From positions 1 through 64,000 of the forward strand of contig NZ_JBKTWO010000012.1 of NCBI RefSeq assembly GCF_047249845.1: DNA of 64,000 nucleotides, read 5' to 3'. A program made the translations under genes and the position numbers. Of this stretch, positions 25,620-34,310 are shown piece by piece (within the stretch, counting starts at the first letter, position 1; each line of letters begins with the position of its first letter). Source of the stretch: Thomasclavelia sp047249845. GTDB lineage: Bacteria; Bacillota_I; Bacilli_A; Erysipelotrichales; Coprobacillaceae. A model generated the notes under the pieces. That model did not search any database. It had not been told where the DNA came from and worked only from the letters and a program-made list of their open reading frames with translations.

Positions 25620-25838
25620 ATAAAAAAAGCACCGTCATAAGGACGAATGCTCGTGGTACCACCTTACTTTGCATAATAATCTATGCCTCAAAACTTTAAC
25701 GCAGTTATACGTGTCTACCTACTACTTTCAATAAACATGCTCCTAGGCTACCTTCAATCTATTATCTTATCCCATTTCCACCTTAAGGGACTCTCTATCA
25801 AGCATCTAGATTTACTCCTCCTAATCATCGCTAAATTC
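25620..25838 (-). ncRNA. T-box leader, probably tRNA-Val specific
   Basis: The minus strand has the canonical antiterminator sequence AAGGTGGTACCACG (25665-25652) and a terminator stem agcattcgtc / gacggtgct followed by seven T (25651-25622). The preceding 170 nt have the layout of stem I, with a GTA triplet (25751-25749, in gaaggtagcc) as a candidate valine specifier. The downstream valS gene supports valine as the amino acid sensed. Confidence 0.93.
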
Positions 25839-25867
25839 ATTCTAACAAAATCCTAACTACTAGTCAA
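25839..25867 (-). promoter_or_regulatory. Promoter of the T-box/valS transcript
   Basis: Minus strand TTGACT (25867-25862) - 17 bp - TAGAAT (25844-25839). The -35 box overlaps the stop codon of the ysxE-like gene. Confidence 0.82.
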
Positions 25868-26780
25868 TTGAAAGCTTTTTATTTAACGAAGAAATAGAGT
25901 CTAAATAATATAACAGCCTTGACATCATAATAATATTATTTATTTCATCATGATCTAATTTAATAATTGGAACAACATGTAATAAACACTGTAACAATAA
26001 TCTTTCTTCTTTTAATAACTTTAATTTACAAAAATAACTATCTAAAATCACATCAAAATCAAAAATAAGCTCTGGTATTTTTTGATACATATTATAAATA
26101 TCATAAATACATAAATTAATTTTGATATAATCAATTGAAATCAATTTACTTTCTTTCATCATAATATGATTATAATTAAAATTATTATAAGTTAAACATA
26201 ACCTTATTGTATCTAAATTACAGACATAATTCTGATAACAATCCAATAACTCTAAAGCATTATTTAAACAACATTCTATTCGATGATAGTTTAAAACAAA
26301 CATCCATCCAGTAGGACTACGATATGATAACGTTTCAAAATTTTTCATCAATTCATCATAATATAATTTCCGTTCACAAATAATCTTTTCAATATCTTCA
26401 ATTTGACGTTTAAAAAAACTTTTAGAAACACTATAATTAAAAAACGAAGTTGTATGAAGATAAGCAAGACATTCATAATAAAACTTTAACTTTAACTCTT
26501 TAATAATTACATTATCATTTGCTAACCAAGGACTGAGATAAAAAGTCTTACCTTCACTAGTTGTCAATATTTGTTGACGAGAATTTTTAATAATTGGTAA
26601 AAAACACTTTAAGTGTAAACTTTCAATATGATCCCATACAACAGTAATACTATTATCTTCTACAAACTTTAAGCAAAAAAAACCTTCTTTACATTTAACT
26701 TTATAAACTTTTTTAGATACCTTTATATAGCCTATAACCTCTAGTGAATAGGCTTCTTTAATTACCTTATTGACATACAT
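25860..26780 (-). CDS. ysxE: YsxE/CotS-like spore coat protein (kinase fold)
   Basis: 306 residues with the pattern of the CotS/YsxE family of spore-coat proteins, which share a phosphotransferase-like fold: 'YKVKCKEGFFCLKFV' as the N-lobe strand-lysine region and 'LCLTYNNFNYNHIMMKESK' followed by 'LISIDYIKINLCIYDIYNM' in place of the catalytic H-x-D and D-x-D loops, which look degenerate. In B. subtilis ysxE follows spoVID and precedes valS; here the same order holds, and the start overlaps the spoVID-like gene by 14 bp. Assignment rests strongly on this synteny. Confidence 0.8.
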   Translation of the reverse strand: MYVNKVIKEAYSLEVIGYIKVSKKVYKVKCKEGFFCLKFVEDNSITVVWDHIESLHLKCFLPIIKNSRQQILTTSEGKTFYLSPWLANDNVIIKELKLKFYYECLAYLHTTSFFNYSVSKSFFKRQIEDIEKIICERKLYYDELMKNFETLSYRSPTGWMFVLNYHRIECCLNNALELLDCYQNYVCNLDTIRLCLTYNNFNYNHIMMKESKLISIDYIKINLCIYDIYNMYQKIPELIFDFDVILDSYFCKLKLLKEERLLLQCLLHVVPIIKLDHDEINNIIMMSRLLYYLDSISSLNKKLSID

Positions 26781-27678
26781 ATGGGATAATTAAAACACTG
26801 CCAGGTTCCAATACTTTATCCTGGTTATAGTCTCGAATTACATTTTCGTCCACACTGTAACGAGTAGCCACATCACTATAACTATCATTTTCTTTTACAA
26901 TGTATAAATAATAAGTACCTACACTATCACTAGTATCTTGAAAGATTGGTCGTGATTTGCTTTGATAAACTTTTTCTTGCAACTGCTCACTGATTTCCTT
27001 AGCCACTGCTGCTTCTTTTGCCACCATTGCCTCCTTTGTTATTACTGTTTCTTTTGATGATACTGCCTTTGATGCAGTAACTTCTTTAGCCTTAACTTCA
27101 GGAACGATCGTTGCACTATTTTCAACTACGATTTCCTGATAAGCTGGTCGAGGTTTTTCAATAGCTTCTACTCTTTTTACTACCTCAGGCTGTTTAACTG
27201 GTTTTACTTCAACAACTGGTTTACTTTCTTCAACTGCTTCTACCTCTCTAACAGCTTCTTTTACTGGTGTTGCAACTGGTTTATCATCTCGAATTAGATT
27301 TTCAATTTCTTCTAAAGTATCCTCATTTGCAAAACTATCGTCTCTTACATAACGATCTTCACCTTCAACTACCCCATGAATCCCAACTTCAATTTTAATC
27401 TGTACATTTCCATCCTTAACAAAATAATCAAAATCTTCAACTTTAATATTAAAATCTCGTTGATCTACAATCTTATCAAAAGTAGCTAAAACATCCATTT
27501 CAATATTTTCTTCAAAATTCTTACCTTCGTTATACTCTCCTTTAACGATCAAACTTCCTATTGCTCTAACCCCAACACTTTCGATCTTGTAATTAATCGA
27601 CTCATCAACTGATAAAGATAATAGCTCTTTTAACTGATGATTTAAATCAACCCACTTTTCAAAATATATCTTTTGCAT
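26767..27678 (-). CDS. spoVID: SpoVID-like spore coat morphogenetic protein with C-terminal LysM
   Basis: 303 residues from the ATG at 27678, which follows gggaggtaatt. An N-terminal beta-rich domain (about 1-110) resembles the SpoVID encasement domain, the middle (120-240) is a low-complexity Glu/Val/Lys-rich region, and a LysM motif closes the protein ('YIVKENDSYSDVATRY' ... 'VLIIPY'). In B. subtilis SpoVID directs coat encasement of the forespore and is likewise followed by ysxE and valS. The protein is about half the B. subtilis size because the middle is short. Confidence 0.82.
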   Translation of the reverse strand: MQKIYFEKWVDLNHQLKELLSLSVDESINYKIESVGVRAIGSLIVKGEYNEGKNFEENIEMDVLATFDKIVDQRDFNIKVEDFDYFVKDGNVQIKIEVGIHGVVEGEDRYVRDDSFANEDTLEEIENLIRDDKPVATPVKEAVREVEAVEESKPVVEVKPVKQPEVVKRVEAIEKPRPAYQEIVVENSATIVPEVKAKEVTASKAVSSKETVITKEAMVAKEAAVAKEISEQLQEKVYQSKSRPIFQDTSDSVGTYYLYIVKENDSYSDVATRYSVDENVIRDYNQDKVLEPGSVLIIPYVCQ

Positions 27679-27721
27679 AATTACCTCCCACCAAACTATA
27701 TGCAAAAAAAACTAAAATATG

Positions 27722-27743
27722 AAAAAAGACAGTCAAGCTGTCT
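27722..27743 (-). terminator. Terminator after engB
   Basis: Minus strand gacag-cttga-ctgtc stem followed by six T, overlapping the engB stop. Confidence 0.85.
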
Positions 27744-28341
27744 AATTAAAATCAATATCACATAATTCATAAATAAAATTCCAAGCATCTTCTATTCCTG
27801 TTTTCTTTAAACTTGAAAAACGAATAAATTTATCTTCAGGATGAAATCCTAATGTATCTTTAATTATCTTTTCATTTTTCTTTAGATCATTTCTTTTAAG
27901 CTTATCTTCCTTAGTTGCCACTACCAAAACAGGAACATCATGATGTTTAACAAATTCATACATCAGCACATCATCTTTAGTTGGTTTATGACGATAATCC
28001 ATTAATAAGATAAAACCTCTCAATGTTGAACGTAATGTAATATATTCATCCATTGTTTTACCAAATTGTTTTGTAATATTATCATTTACCTTTGCATATC
28101 CATAACCAGGAACATCTACAAAATATAAAGCATCATTAACATTAAAGAAATTTAATGTTCTTGTTTTCCCTGGAGTACCAGAAACCTTAGCTAAACCATT
28201 ACGATTTAACATTGCATTTATAAAACTACTTTTCCCTACATTACTCCGACCCGCAAGACACATCTCAGGATAATTTTCTTCAGGCCATTGACTTTTCCAA
28301 GCTGCAGAAAGTACATATTCTGCTTTTTTGATTTTTACCAT
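27742..28341 (-). CDS. engB: Ribosome biogenesis GTPase EngB (YsxC)
   Basis: 199 residues. G1 'AGRSNVGKSSFINAML', G2 'SGTPGKTRTLNFF', G3 'FVDVPGYGYAKV', G4 'VATKEDKL'. Essential for 50S subunit assembly in Bacillota. The ATG at 28341 follows gaggtgataaaa; the six-codon longer reading overlaps that site. Order lon-engB is the same as in B. subtilis, where the hem cluster follows; here that cluster is missing and the spoVID-like gene comes next. Confidence 0.96.
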   Translation of the reverse strand: MVKIKKAEYVLSAAWKSQWPEENYPEMCLAGRSNVGKSSFINAMLNRNGLAKVSGTPGKTRTLNFFNVNDALYFVDVPGYGYAKVNDNITKQFGKTMDEYITLRSTLRGFILLMDYRHKPTKDDVLMYEFVKHHDVPVLVVATKEDKLKRNDLKKNEKIIKDTLGFHPEDKFIRFSSLKKTGIEDAWNFIYELCDIDFN

Positions 28342-28374
28342 TTTTATCACCTCTTTCATTGTACCACAAGATAT

Positions 28375-28402
28375 GAAAAAAGGGTTGTTTTTTAACCCTT
28401 TT
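28375..28402 (-). terminator. Terminator between lon and engB
   Basis: Minus strand aagggtt / aaccctt stem with a 7-nt loop followed by six T, at the lon stop codon. Confidence 0.82.
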
Positions 28403-30719
28403 ATTTAACTAATGCATGTTCTAAAACTGTATCAATATGATCAGCTAAAACAATTTCCAAATCATCTTGTACTGATTTTGGGATATCATCAATATCTTTT
28501 GCATTATCTTTAGGAATAATAATCTTTTTAATTCCTGAACGGTGGGCAGATATAGATTTTTCTTTTAACCCTCCGATTGGAAGCACATTACCTCTTAATG
28601 TAATTTCACCTGTCATTGCAACATCATTGCGTACAGGTTTATTTTTAAATGCTGAATAGATTGCTGTTGTTAAGGTTACCCCCGCACTAGGACCATCTTT
28701 TTTAACTGCTCCTTCAGGTACATGAATATGAATATCTTCTTTATCAAAAGCAATTTTATCAAGACCATATTTATCTTTATTTGCTTTCATATAATCAAGG
28801 GCAATAGAAGCTGATTCTTTCATTACATCACCTAATTGACCTGTAATTATAAATTTACCTGAACCTTGGAAATGATTTACCTCAATCGGTAAAATGTCTC
28901 CACCAAATTGTGTATAAGCCATTCCTGTTACAACTCCAATTTGACTATGATCCAATTTCTTAGTATGTTCAAATGGTGCCTTACCAAGATACTGTTCAAG
29001 TTCTGGAGTCACAACGATTTTCTTTTCTTTTCCTTTTAAAATAACTAAAACTGCTTTACGACACACTTTAGCAATTAACCTTTCTAAATCACGTACCCCA
29101 GCTTCACGAGTATAATGACGAATAATAGTCATTATTGCATCATCTTCAAAAATTAACTGCTCAGAATTTAAACCATGTAACTCTAATTGTTTTTTTATTA
29201 AATGATTTTTAGCAATCATTAGTTTCTCTTGTTCTGTATATGAAGAAAGTTCAATTATTTCTAAACGATCTCTTAGTGGTGCTGGAATATTTCCTAAATC
29301 ATTAGCTGTTGCAATAAACAGTACTTTAGATAAATCATAAGGTTCTTCTAAATAGTTATCAGAAAATTGACTATTTTGCTCAGGATCAAGCACTTCTAAC
29401 ATTGCACTAGTCGGATCACCTTTATAATCACTTGACATCTTATCAATTTCATCTAACAAGAAGACTGGATTAACAACCCCAGCTTTTTTCATACTTTGGA
29501 TAATTCTCCCTGGCATAGACCCTAAATAAGTACGACGATGTCCTCTAACTTCAGCTTCGTCTTTAACGCCTCCTAATGACGCTTTAACAAATTTACGATC
29601 TAATGCTCTAGCAATGCTTTTAGCAAGAGAAGTTTTCCCAACCCCTGGTGGCCCAGCTAAACAAATAATTGGAGCTTTAAGATTTTTAGTCATTTGTTTT
29701 ACAGCTAAATGTTCTACAATTCTTTCTTTAACTTTTTCTAAACCATAATGATCAGTATTTAAAACATCCTCAACTTTCTGGATATTCTCTACATCTTTAG
29801 TTTCTTGATACCAAGGTACTTTTAACATCCAATCAATATATGTTCTAACAACATTCGCTTCTGATGAAGCCGCAGGCATTGTTTCAAAACGTCTTAATTC
29901 TTCTTCAATCTTATCTCTGACATATTGAGGATAAGGATTATTTTCTAACTCCTCACGAATAGATTCAGCATCATCCTCTTTAGGCACACTATCACCTAGT
30001 TCTTCTTTTATCGCTCTTAATTTTTCGCGTAAATAATACTCACGTTGATTTTCATCAATACTTTCACGTACTTTACGATTTATCGTCTCTTCAATCTCAC
30101 CGATTACTTTTTCAGATTCAATTGAACTAGCAACTAATAATAATCGTTCATTAATATTTACTGTCTCTAAAATTTGTTGTTTTTGTTTAAAATCAATCGG
30201 TAGATACTGCCCAATCGTATCAGCTAAAATACTCGCAGACACTCCGCTAGTTAGGCGATTGATAGAATCTAATGGCATGTTAGGCATACTTCTTTTTGCC
30301 TGCTCAAAATATGAAGTAGTTTTACGAACTAAAGCTATTTCTTCATTACGATCACCAGATTCATCTTCAAGAACTGTGGCTGTAGAATAAATAGTACCTT
30401 CTTTTTCAATAAAATTTTCTAATTTAATTCTTTTTGCACCTATTACAGTTAATTTAATTGTACCAGAACTATCACGGCGTACTTTACGATCAATTTTACA
30501 AATCGTACCAATATGATACACATCATCAAAAGAAGGATTATCCACTAAGGGATTGATTTGAGAGACAAAGATTATATTGTTATCATGCTCTCTAGTACTT
30601 AACTCAAGTGCTTTTAAACTCACAGGACGTCCAACATCTAATGTCAATTTGTTTTCCGGGAAAACAATCATGCCCCTAGTACAAACTACCGGTAAAGTTA
30701 ATACAGTTTGTTCGTTCAC
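28401..30719 (-). CDS. lon: ATP-dependent protease Lon (LonA)
   Basis: 772 residues: N-terminal substrate-binding domain (1-200), coiled coil, AAA+ ATPase with Walker A 'CLAGPPGVGKTSLA' and Walker B 'VFLLDEIDKM', and the C-terminal protease with catalytic Ser in 'PEGAVKKDGPSAGVT' and Lys in 'GGLKEKSISAHRSG'. The start codon is GTG, preceded by ggaggaatt. Degrades misfolded and regulatory proteins in the cytosol. It follows tig; clpX and lonB, which stand between them in B. subtilis, are missing here. Confidence 0.98.
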   Translation of the reverse strand: MNEQTVLTLPVVCTRGMIVFPENKLTLDVGRPVSLKALELSTREHDNNIIFVSQINPLVDNPSFDDVYHIGTICKIDRKVRRDSSGTIKLTVIGAKRIKLENFIEKEGTIYSTATVLEDESGDRNEEIALVRKTTSYFEQAKRSMPNMPLDSINRLTSGVSASILADTIGQYLPIDFKQKQQILETVNINERLLLVASSIESEKVIGEIEETINRKVRESIDENQREYYLREKLRAIKEELGDSVPKEDDAESIREELENNPYPQYVRDKIEEELRRFETMPAASSEANVVRTYIDWMLKVPWYQETKDVENIQKVEDVLNTDHYGLEKVKERIVEHLAVKQMTKNLKAPIICLAGPPGVGKTSLAKSIARALDRKFVKASLGGVKDEAEVRGHRRTYLGSMPGRIIQSMKKAGVVNPVFLLDEIDKMSSDYKGDPTSAMLEVLDPEQNSQFSDNYLEEPYDLSKVLFIATANDLGNIPAPLRDRLEIIELSSYTEQEKLMIAKNHLIKKQLELHGLNSEQLIFEDDAIMTIIRHYTREAGVRDLERLIAKVCRKAVLVILKGKEKKIVVTPELEQYLGKAPFEHTKKLDHSQIGVVTGMAYTQFGGDILPIEVNHFQGSGKFIITGQLGDVMKESASIALDYMKANKDKYGLDKIAFDKEDIHIHVPEGAVKKDGPSAGVTLTTAIYSAFKNKPVRNDVAMTGEITLRGNVLPIGGLKEKSISAHRSGIKKIIIPKDNAKDIDDIPKSVQDDLEIVLADHIDTVLEHALVK

Positions 30720-30746
30720 TTTAATTCCTCCTATTTTCTATTTTAC

Positions 30747-30769
30747 TAAAAAGACGCATGAGCGCCTTT
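30747..30769 (-). terminator. Terminator after tig
   Basis: Minus strand aaaggcgc-tcat-gcgtcttt stem (one G-U pair) running into a T run. Confidence 0.82.
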
Positions 30770-30771
30770 TA

Positions 30772-32055
30772 TTATTTCTTTAAGTTATCTTTTACTAATT
30801 CAATAGCTTTACGAGTTAATAAATCATTTTCGATTCGGCTCATATTTCCTTCGAAAATTTTCTTAACTTCATCTAACTCTTTTTTATAATACTCTGCAAT
30901 TGTTTGTAATTCAGCTTCTAATTCTTCATCACTAACAACTAATTTTTCTTCTTCGATAATGGCAGTAAGAATAGCATTTATCTTAACTCGTTGTTCAGCT
31001 TGAGGTTTAATATCCTCCTTAATTGCATCTTTATTCTTACCAGTAAATTGTTCATATACTTCAAAGTTCAAACCTTGTCTTTGTAAATTTTGTTCAATTT
31101 CTTGTAACATCATTTCTTGTTCTTCTTTTAATAAAGCTTCACTAGTTTCAACCTTTGAATTTGCAATCAATGCACTATAGATATCATCCATGAATTTTTG
31201 TTCATTTTCATTTTCTTTACGAGTTTTGATATTAGCTTTGATATGATCCTTTAATTGTTCTAAAGTTTCTACACCATCAATATTAACATCTTTAGCTAAT
31301 TCATCATCGATTTCAGGTAAATGTTTTTCTTTGATTTCATGTACAGTTACTTTAAAAACAGCTTCTTTTCCAGCTAAATCTGCAGCTCCATAATCTTCTG
31401 GGAATGTAACTTTAATTTCTTCTTCTTTATCAACACCCATACCAACTAATTGCTCTTCAAAACCTGGGATAAATGATCCACTACCAATTTCTAATGGATA
31501 ATTTTCACCCTTTCCACCTTCAAAAGCAACACCATCAACAAATCCTTCAAAATCGATCACAGCAGTGTCACCATTAGCAACTTTTCCATCTTCTTTTACT
31601 GATAATTCAGCAAATTGACTTTGATAATTTGTTAATTGTTCTTCGATTTCTTTTTTTGTTACTGTTACACGTGTTTTCTTAACTTCTAATCCTTTATATT
31701 CACCAAGCTCAACTTCAGGTTTTACAGGAACTAAGATTCTTACTTCTAATTCTTCTTCACTTACTTTATTAACACTTAAAGCTGGTTGTGCTAATGGTTC
31801 AACTTCAGCATCATTTAAGATTTTAACAAAGTTTGCTTGTAAGATCATATCAGTAGCTTCTTCTAAGATACTACCTTTAGACACTCTTGCTTTAACCATA
31901 GCAATAGGTGCCTTACCTGGTCTAAAACCATCAATTTTAACTTTTTTAGCTAATTTGTTTAATGCTTTTTTTTGAGTTTCTTTCCATTCATCTACATCAA
32001 ATGCTACTGTTAATTCAACAATGGCATTTTCTAATTTTTTATTATCAATTTTCAT
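30772..32055 (-). CDS. tig: Trigger factor (ribosome-associated chaperone, PPIase)
   Basis: 427 residues from the ATG at 32055, which follows agaaggagaat; the nine-codon longer reading begins upstream of the likely transcription start and can be excluded. N-terminal ribosome-binding domain with the signature 'IDGFRPGKAPIAMV', FKBP-type prolyl isomerase domain (about 150-240, 'GDTAVIDFEGFVDGVAFEGG'), and helical C-terminal arms. Binds nascent chains at the ribosome exit. Confidence 0.97.
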   Translation of the reverse strand: MKIDNKKLENAIVELTVAFDVDEWKETQKKALNKLAKKVKIDGFRPGKAPIAMVKARVSKGSILEEATDMILQANFVKILNDAEVEPLAQPALSVNKVSEEELEVRILVPVKPEVELGEYKGLEVKKTRVTVTKKEIEEQLTNYQSQFAELSVKEDGKVANGDTAVIDFEGFVDGVAFEGGKGENYPLEIGSGSFIPGFEEQLVGMGVDKEEEIKVTFPEDYGAADLAGKEAVFKVTVHEIKEKHLPEIDDELAKDVNIDGVETLEQLKDHIKANIKTRKENENEQKFMDDIYSALIANSKVETSEALLKEEQEMMLQEIEQNLQRQGLNFEVYEQFTGKNKDAIKEDIKPQAEQRVKINAILTAIIEEEKLVVSDEELEAELQTIAEYYKKELDEVKKIFEGNMSRIENDLLTRKAIELVKDNLKK

Positions 32056-32084
32056 ACTATTCTCCTTCTTTAGTTTCATCACGT

Positions 32085-32113
32085 ATTATATACTAACAAT
32101 ATCATTAATTCAA
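32085..32113 (-). promoter_or_regulatory. tig promoter
   Basis: Minus strand TTGAAT (32113-32108) - 17 bp - TATAAT (32090-32085). Confidence 0.82.
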
Positions 32114-32148
32114 CTTTTTTGAACATTAATATCCCAATTTTTGTGAGT

Positions 32149-33072
32149 TTAATATTCAATTTGTTTAATTTCATTTAATTTTTCTAAAATTTCTTCTTTA
32201 TCACAATTATAAAGCAGTTCTATATCATCTATCTCTAAATCAATATACTGCATTGAAGCCAAATGATAATGTATAGCTGCTGCAAGTGAACGATAATCAT
32301 ATTCATCTATATATTTAGGATAGATTAAATATAGATAATAATTTAAAAACTGTTCACAAAGACAAAATAGAGACGGGTTTTCATCTTCAATTCCTTCACT
32401 CAACAATTCTAAAAGAGTCCCACCAACTTCTTGATTTAATACTAACGGTGCATAACTAGGATTAATATCATATTCAATCCCATTTTTAACTAATATCATA
32501 TCCTCATCGATTTCTTGATCGATCATCAATTCAATTAGTAAGCTTTTTGCAAAACTTGGTTTACTACTATCTTTTAAAAAGATTCTAATCGCTGGTAAAA
32601 GGCGACGAATATTAATTCCTTCCATTTGTTCAATTGCCATATATAAAAGATCTTCATTTAAAATATCTTTCATCAAGATATTTTCCATATCTTCTAAGCT
32701 AAATGCATTATTATGTCGTTCCATCCCTTCATTAGCTTCTCTTTTAGCTAATAATAATTCATCATGAGCTGCATTAAAGACTGTTTCATATTCATAAGGA
32801 ATATATGGCATTGATAATTCTTCAACTACAATATCAATTGCTTCTTCAAATTCCTCTAATTCTTTTAATGTCGCTACATAAATACTTACAACGTCATAAT
32901 ATGTATTACTAGCCTTTACTTTAGCCAGTATTCCTTCTGCTTTAGCTCTATGGTATTCACCCAAACCATATAAACAAACCAGTCTTTGATATCGAACTGT
33001 TTCATCCTCTAAATCAGTAAGCAAATCTAAAGCATCTTGAAATTGACTATTTGTAATATATTCTTCAATCAT
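32149..33072 (-). CDS. TPR-like helical protein, counterpart of YsoA
   Basis: 307 residues, all helical and strongly acidic, with TPR-like repeats in the first 110 residues ('RYQRLVCLYGLGEYHRAKA', 'ATLKELEEFEEAIDIV'). No catalytic motif is visible. In B. subtilis the TPR protein YsoA is encoded directly upstream of tig; the same position here suggests orthology, although the sequence match cannot be tested by eye. Such proteins usually mediate protein contacts. It is preceded by a small acidic protein gene. Confidence 0.7.
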   Translation of the reverse strand: MIEEYITNSQFQDALDLLTDLEDETVRYQRLVCLYGLGEYHRAKAEGILAKVKASNTYYDVVSIYVATLKELEEFEEAIDIVVEELSMPYIPYEYETVFNAAHDELLLAKREANEGMERHNNAFSLEDMENILMKDILNEDLLYMAIEQMEGINIRRLLPAIRIFLKDSSKPSFAKSLLIELMIDQEIDEDMILVKNGIEYDINPSYAPLVLNQEVGGTLLELLSEGIEDENPSLFCLCEQFLNYYLYLIYPKYIDEYDYRSLAAAIHYHLASMQYIDLEIDDIELLYNCDKEEILEKLNEIKQIEY

Positions 33073-33083
33073 ACATTCTCCTT

Positions 33084-33110
33084 AAAAATGATGTATCAAT
33101 GATACATCAT
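33084..33110 (-). terminator. Hairpin between small acidic protein gene and TPR gene
   Basis: Minus strand perfect 10-bp inverted repeat atgatgtatc-att-gatacatcat followed by TTTTT; a terminator or attenuator. Confidence 0.75.
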
Positions 33111-33248
33111 TTACTTTTCATCTTCTTCTAAATCAAATTGATAATCAATATCATCATCACTATCTTCTTGAGCATGTAAACTTTCAATTACTTCGTTATA
33201 AAGCTCTAATTTACTATCTTTAAAAAAATCATCATCTGTTAAAGGCAT
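33111..33248 (-). CDS. Small acidic protein (45 residues), unknown
   Basis: Minus-strand frame from ATG 33248 encodes 45 residues beginning 'MPLTDDDFFKDSKLELYNE' and ending in a run rich in Asp and Glu ('DLEEDEK'). A good ribosome site (gaggag, 10 nt upstream) and a downstream hairpin support it as a real gene. No family recognised. Its extreme acidity recalls small RNA-polymerase- or nucleic-acid-mimicking proteins, but nothing in the sequence proves this. Confidence 0.6.
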   Translation of the reverse strand: MPLTDDDFFKDSKLELYNEVIESLHAQEDSDDDIDYQFDLEEDEK

Positions 33249-33316
33249 AATCATCACTCCTCAACACACTATTATAACAATCCTATATTATTTTGCAATT
33301 GAAAATAACTATATTT

Positions 33317-34201
33317 TTAAGATTGTCTAAATTCAAAATACTGATTAAATAATTGTCGATAATAATCTGCAAAAACACTATTTTTCCGCCATACAAAATT
33401 AATATCATGTTTAATTGACAAACCAGCAATTTTTATTTCTTTTAATAACCCTGCCTTTAATTCCTCTTCAACCGCAACACGATACATAAAAGTAATTCCA
33501 TGATTATTACTAACCAATTGTTTTATTGTATTAATATTACTTATCTCAATTAAATTATTAAAATCATTAATACTTAGATTCTGGTCACTTAAATATTGTT
33601 CTATTATTTCCCTAGAGCCTGATCCCTCTTCACGAATAATCAAATTATAATTAAATAACACAGACATGTCATCAACAGCATCGATTTCAAATTGATTTGA
33701 ACCAACACAAATAAATAACTCTTGACAATAATATAAATAATCATACTCCAACTTATTAAAATATCCTTCTACTAAAGCAAAATCAATCTTTCCTTCATTC
33801 ATATAATTCAATAACTCTTTAGTATTTGCAACTTTCATCTTTATAATTACATTATTTTCCTTATTTAAAAAATGATCAATTACATTTGGCATCATATATT
33901 CACCTACTGTCAAAGTAGCTCCGAAAATCAATTCCTGTTTCATCTTCATATCCTGAAATCTCTTTTTTAAAAATATATCATCATGTTTTAATGTAGTTGC
34001 ATATTCTAATAATATTTTTGCCTCATTTGTCAATTGCATCTTTTTTCCTAAATAATAAAATAATTTAATATTATAATAATTTTCAAGATAACGAATATGA
34101 TTAGAGACAGCTGGCTGGGTAATATTTAAATATTGACTAGCTTTAGTAAAATTCATAAATTTACAAACAGCTAAAAAAGTATCAACTCGAAAATCTAACA
34201 T
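33317..34201 (-). CDS. LysR-family regulator, probably of the adjacent YeiH transporter
   Basis: 294 residues: N-terminal winged helix ('FLAVCKFMNFTKASQYLNIT', 'QPAVSNHIRYLE') and a periplasmic-binding-like effector domain (about 90-294). The ATG at 34201 follows gagggtgat. It is divergent from a YeiH-type gene with 109 bp between start codons; in Escherichia coli the LysR protein YeiE is likewise encoded next to yeiH. Regulation of that gene is inferred from this arrangement. Confidence 0.9.
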   Translation of the reverse strand: MLDFRVDTFLAVCKFMNFTKASQYLNITQPAVSNHIRYLENYYNIKLFYYLGKKMQLTNEAKILLEYATTLKHDDIFLKKRFQDMKMKQELIFGATLTVGEYMMPNVIDHFLNKENNVIIKMKVANTKELLNYMNEGKIDFALVEGYFNKLEYDYLYYCQELFICVGSNQFEIDAVDDMSVLFNYNLIIREEGSGSREIIEQYLSDQNLSINDFNNLIEISNINTIKQLVSNNHGITFMYRVAVEEELKAGLLKEIKIAGLSIKHDINFVWRKNSVFADYYRQLFNQYFEFRQS

Positions 34202-34310
34202 TTTATCACCCTCATCAATCATAACATAATTTTATCATTATATAAATATATATAATTTTTATTTATTGTTTTAATCATGTATAATAACATCGATTAGAAG
34301 GGGGATACAT

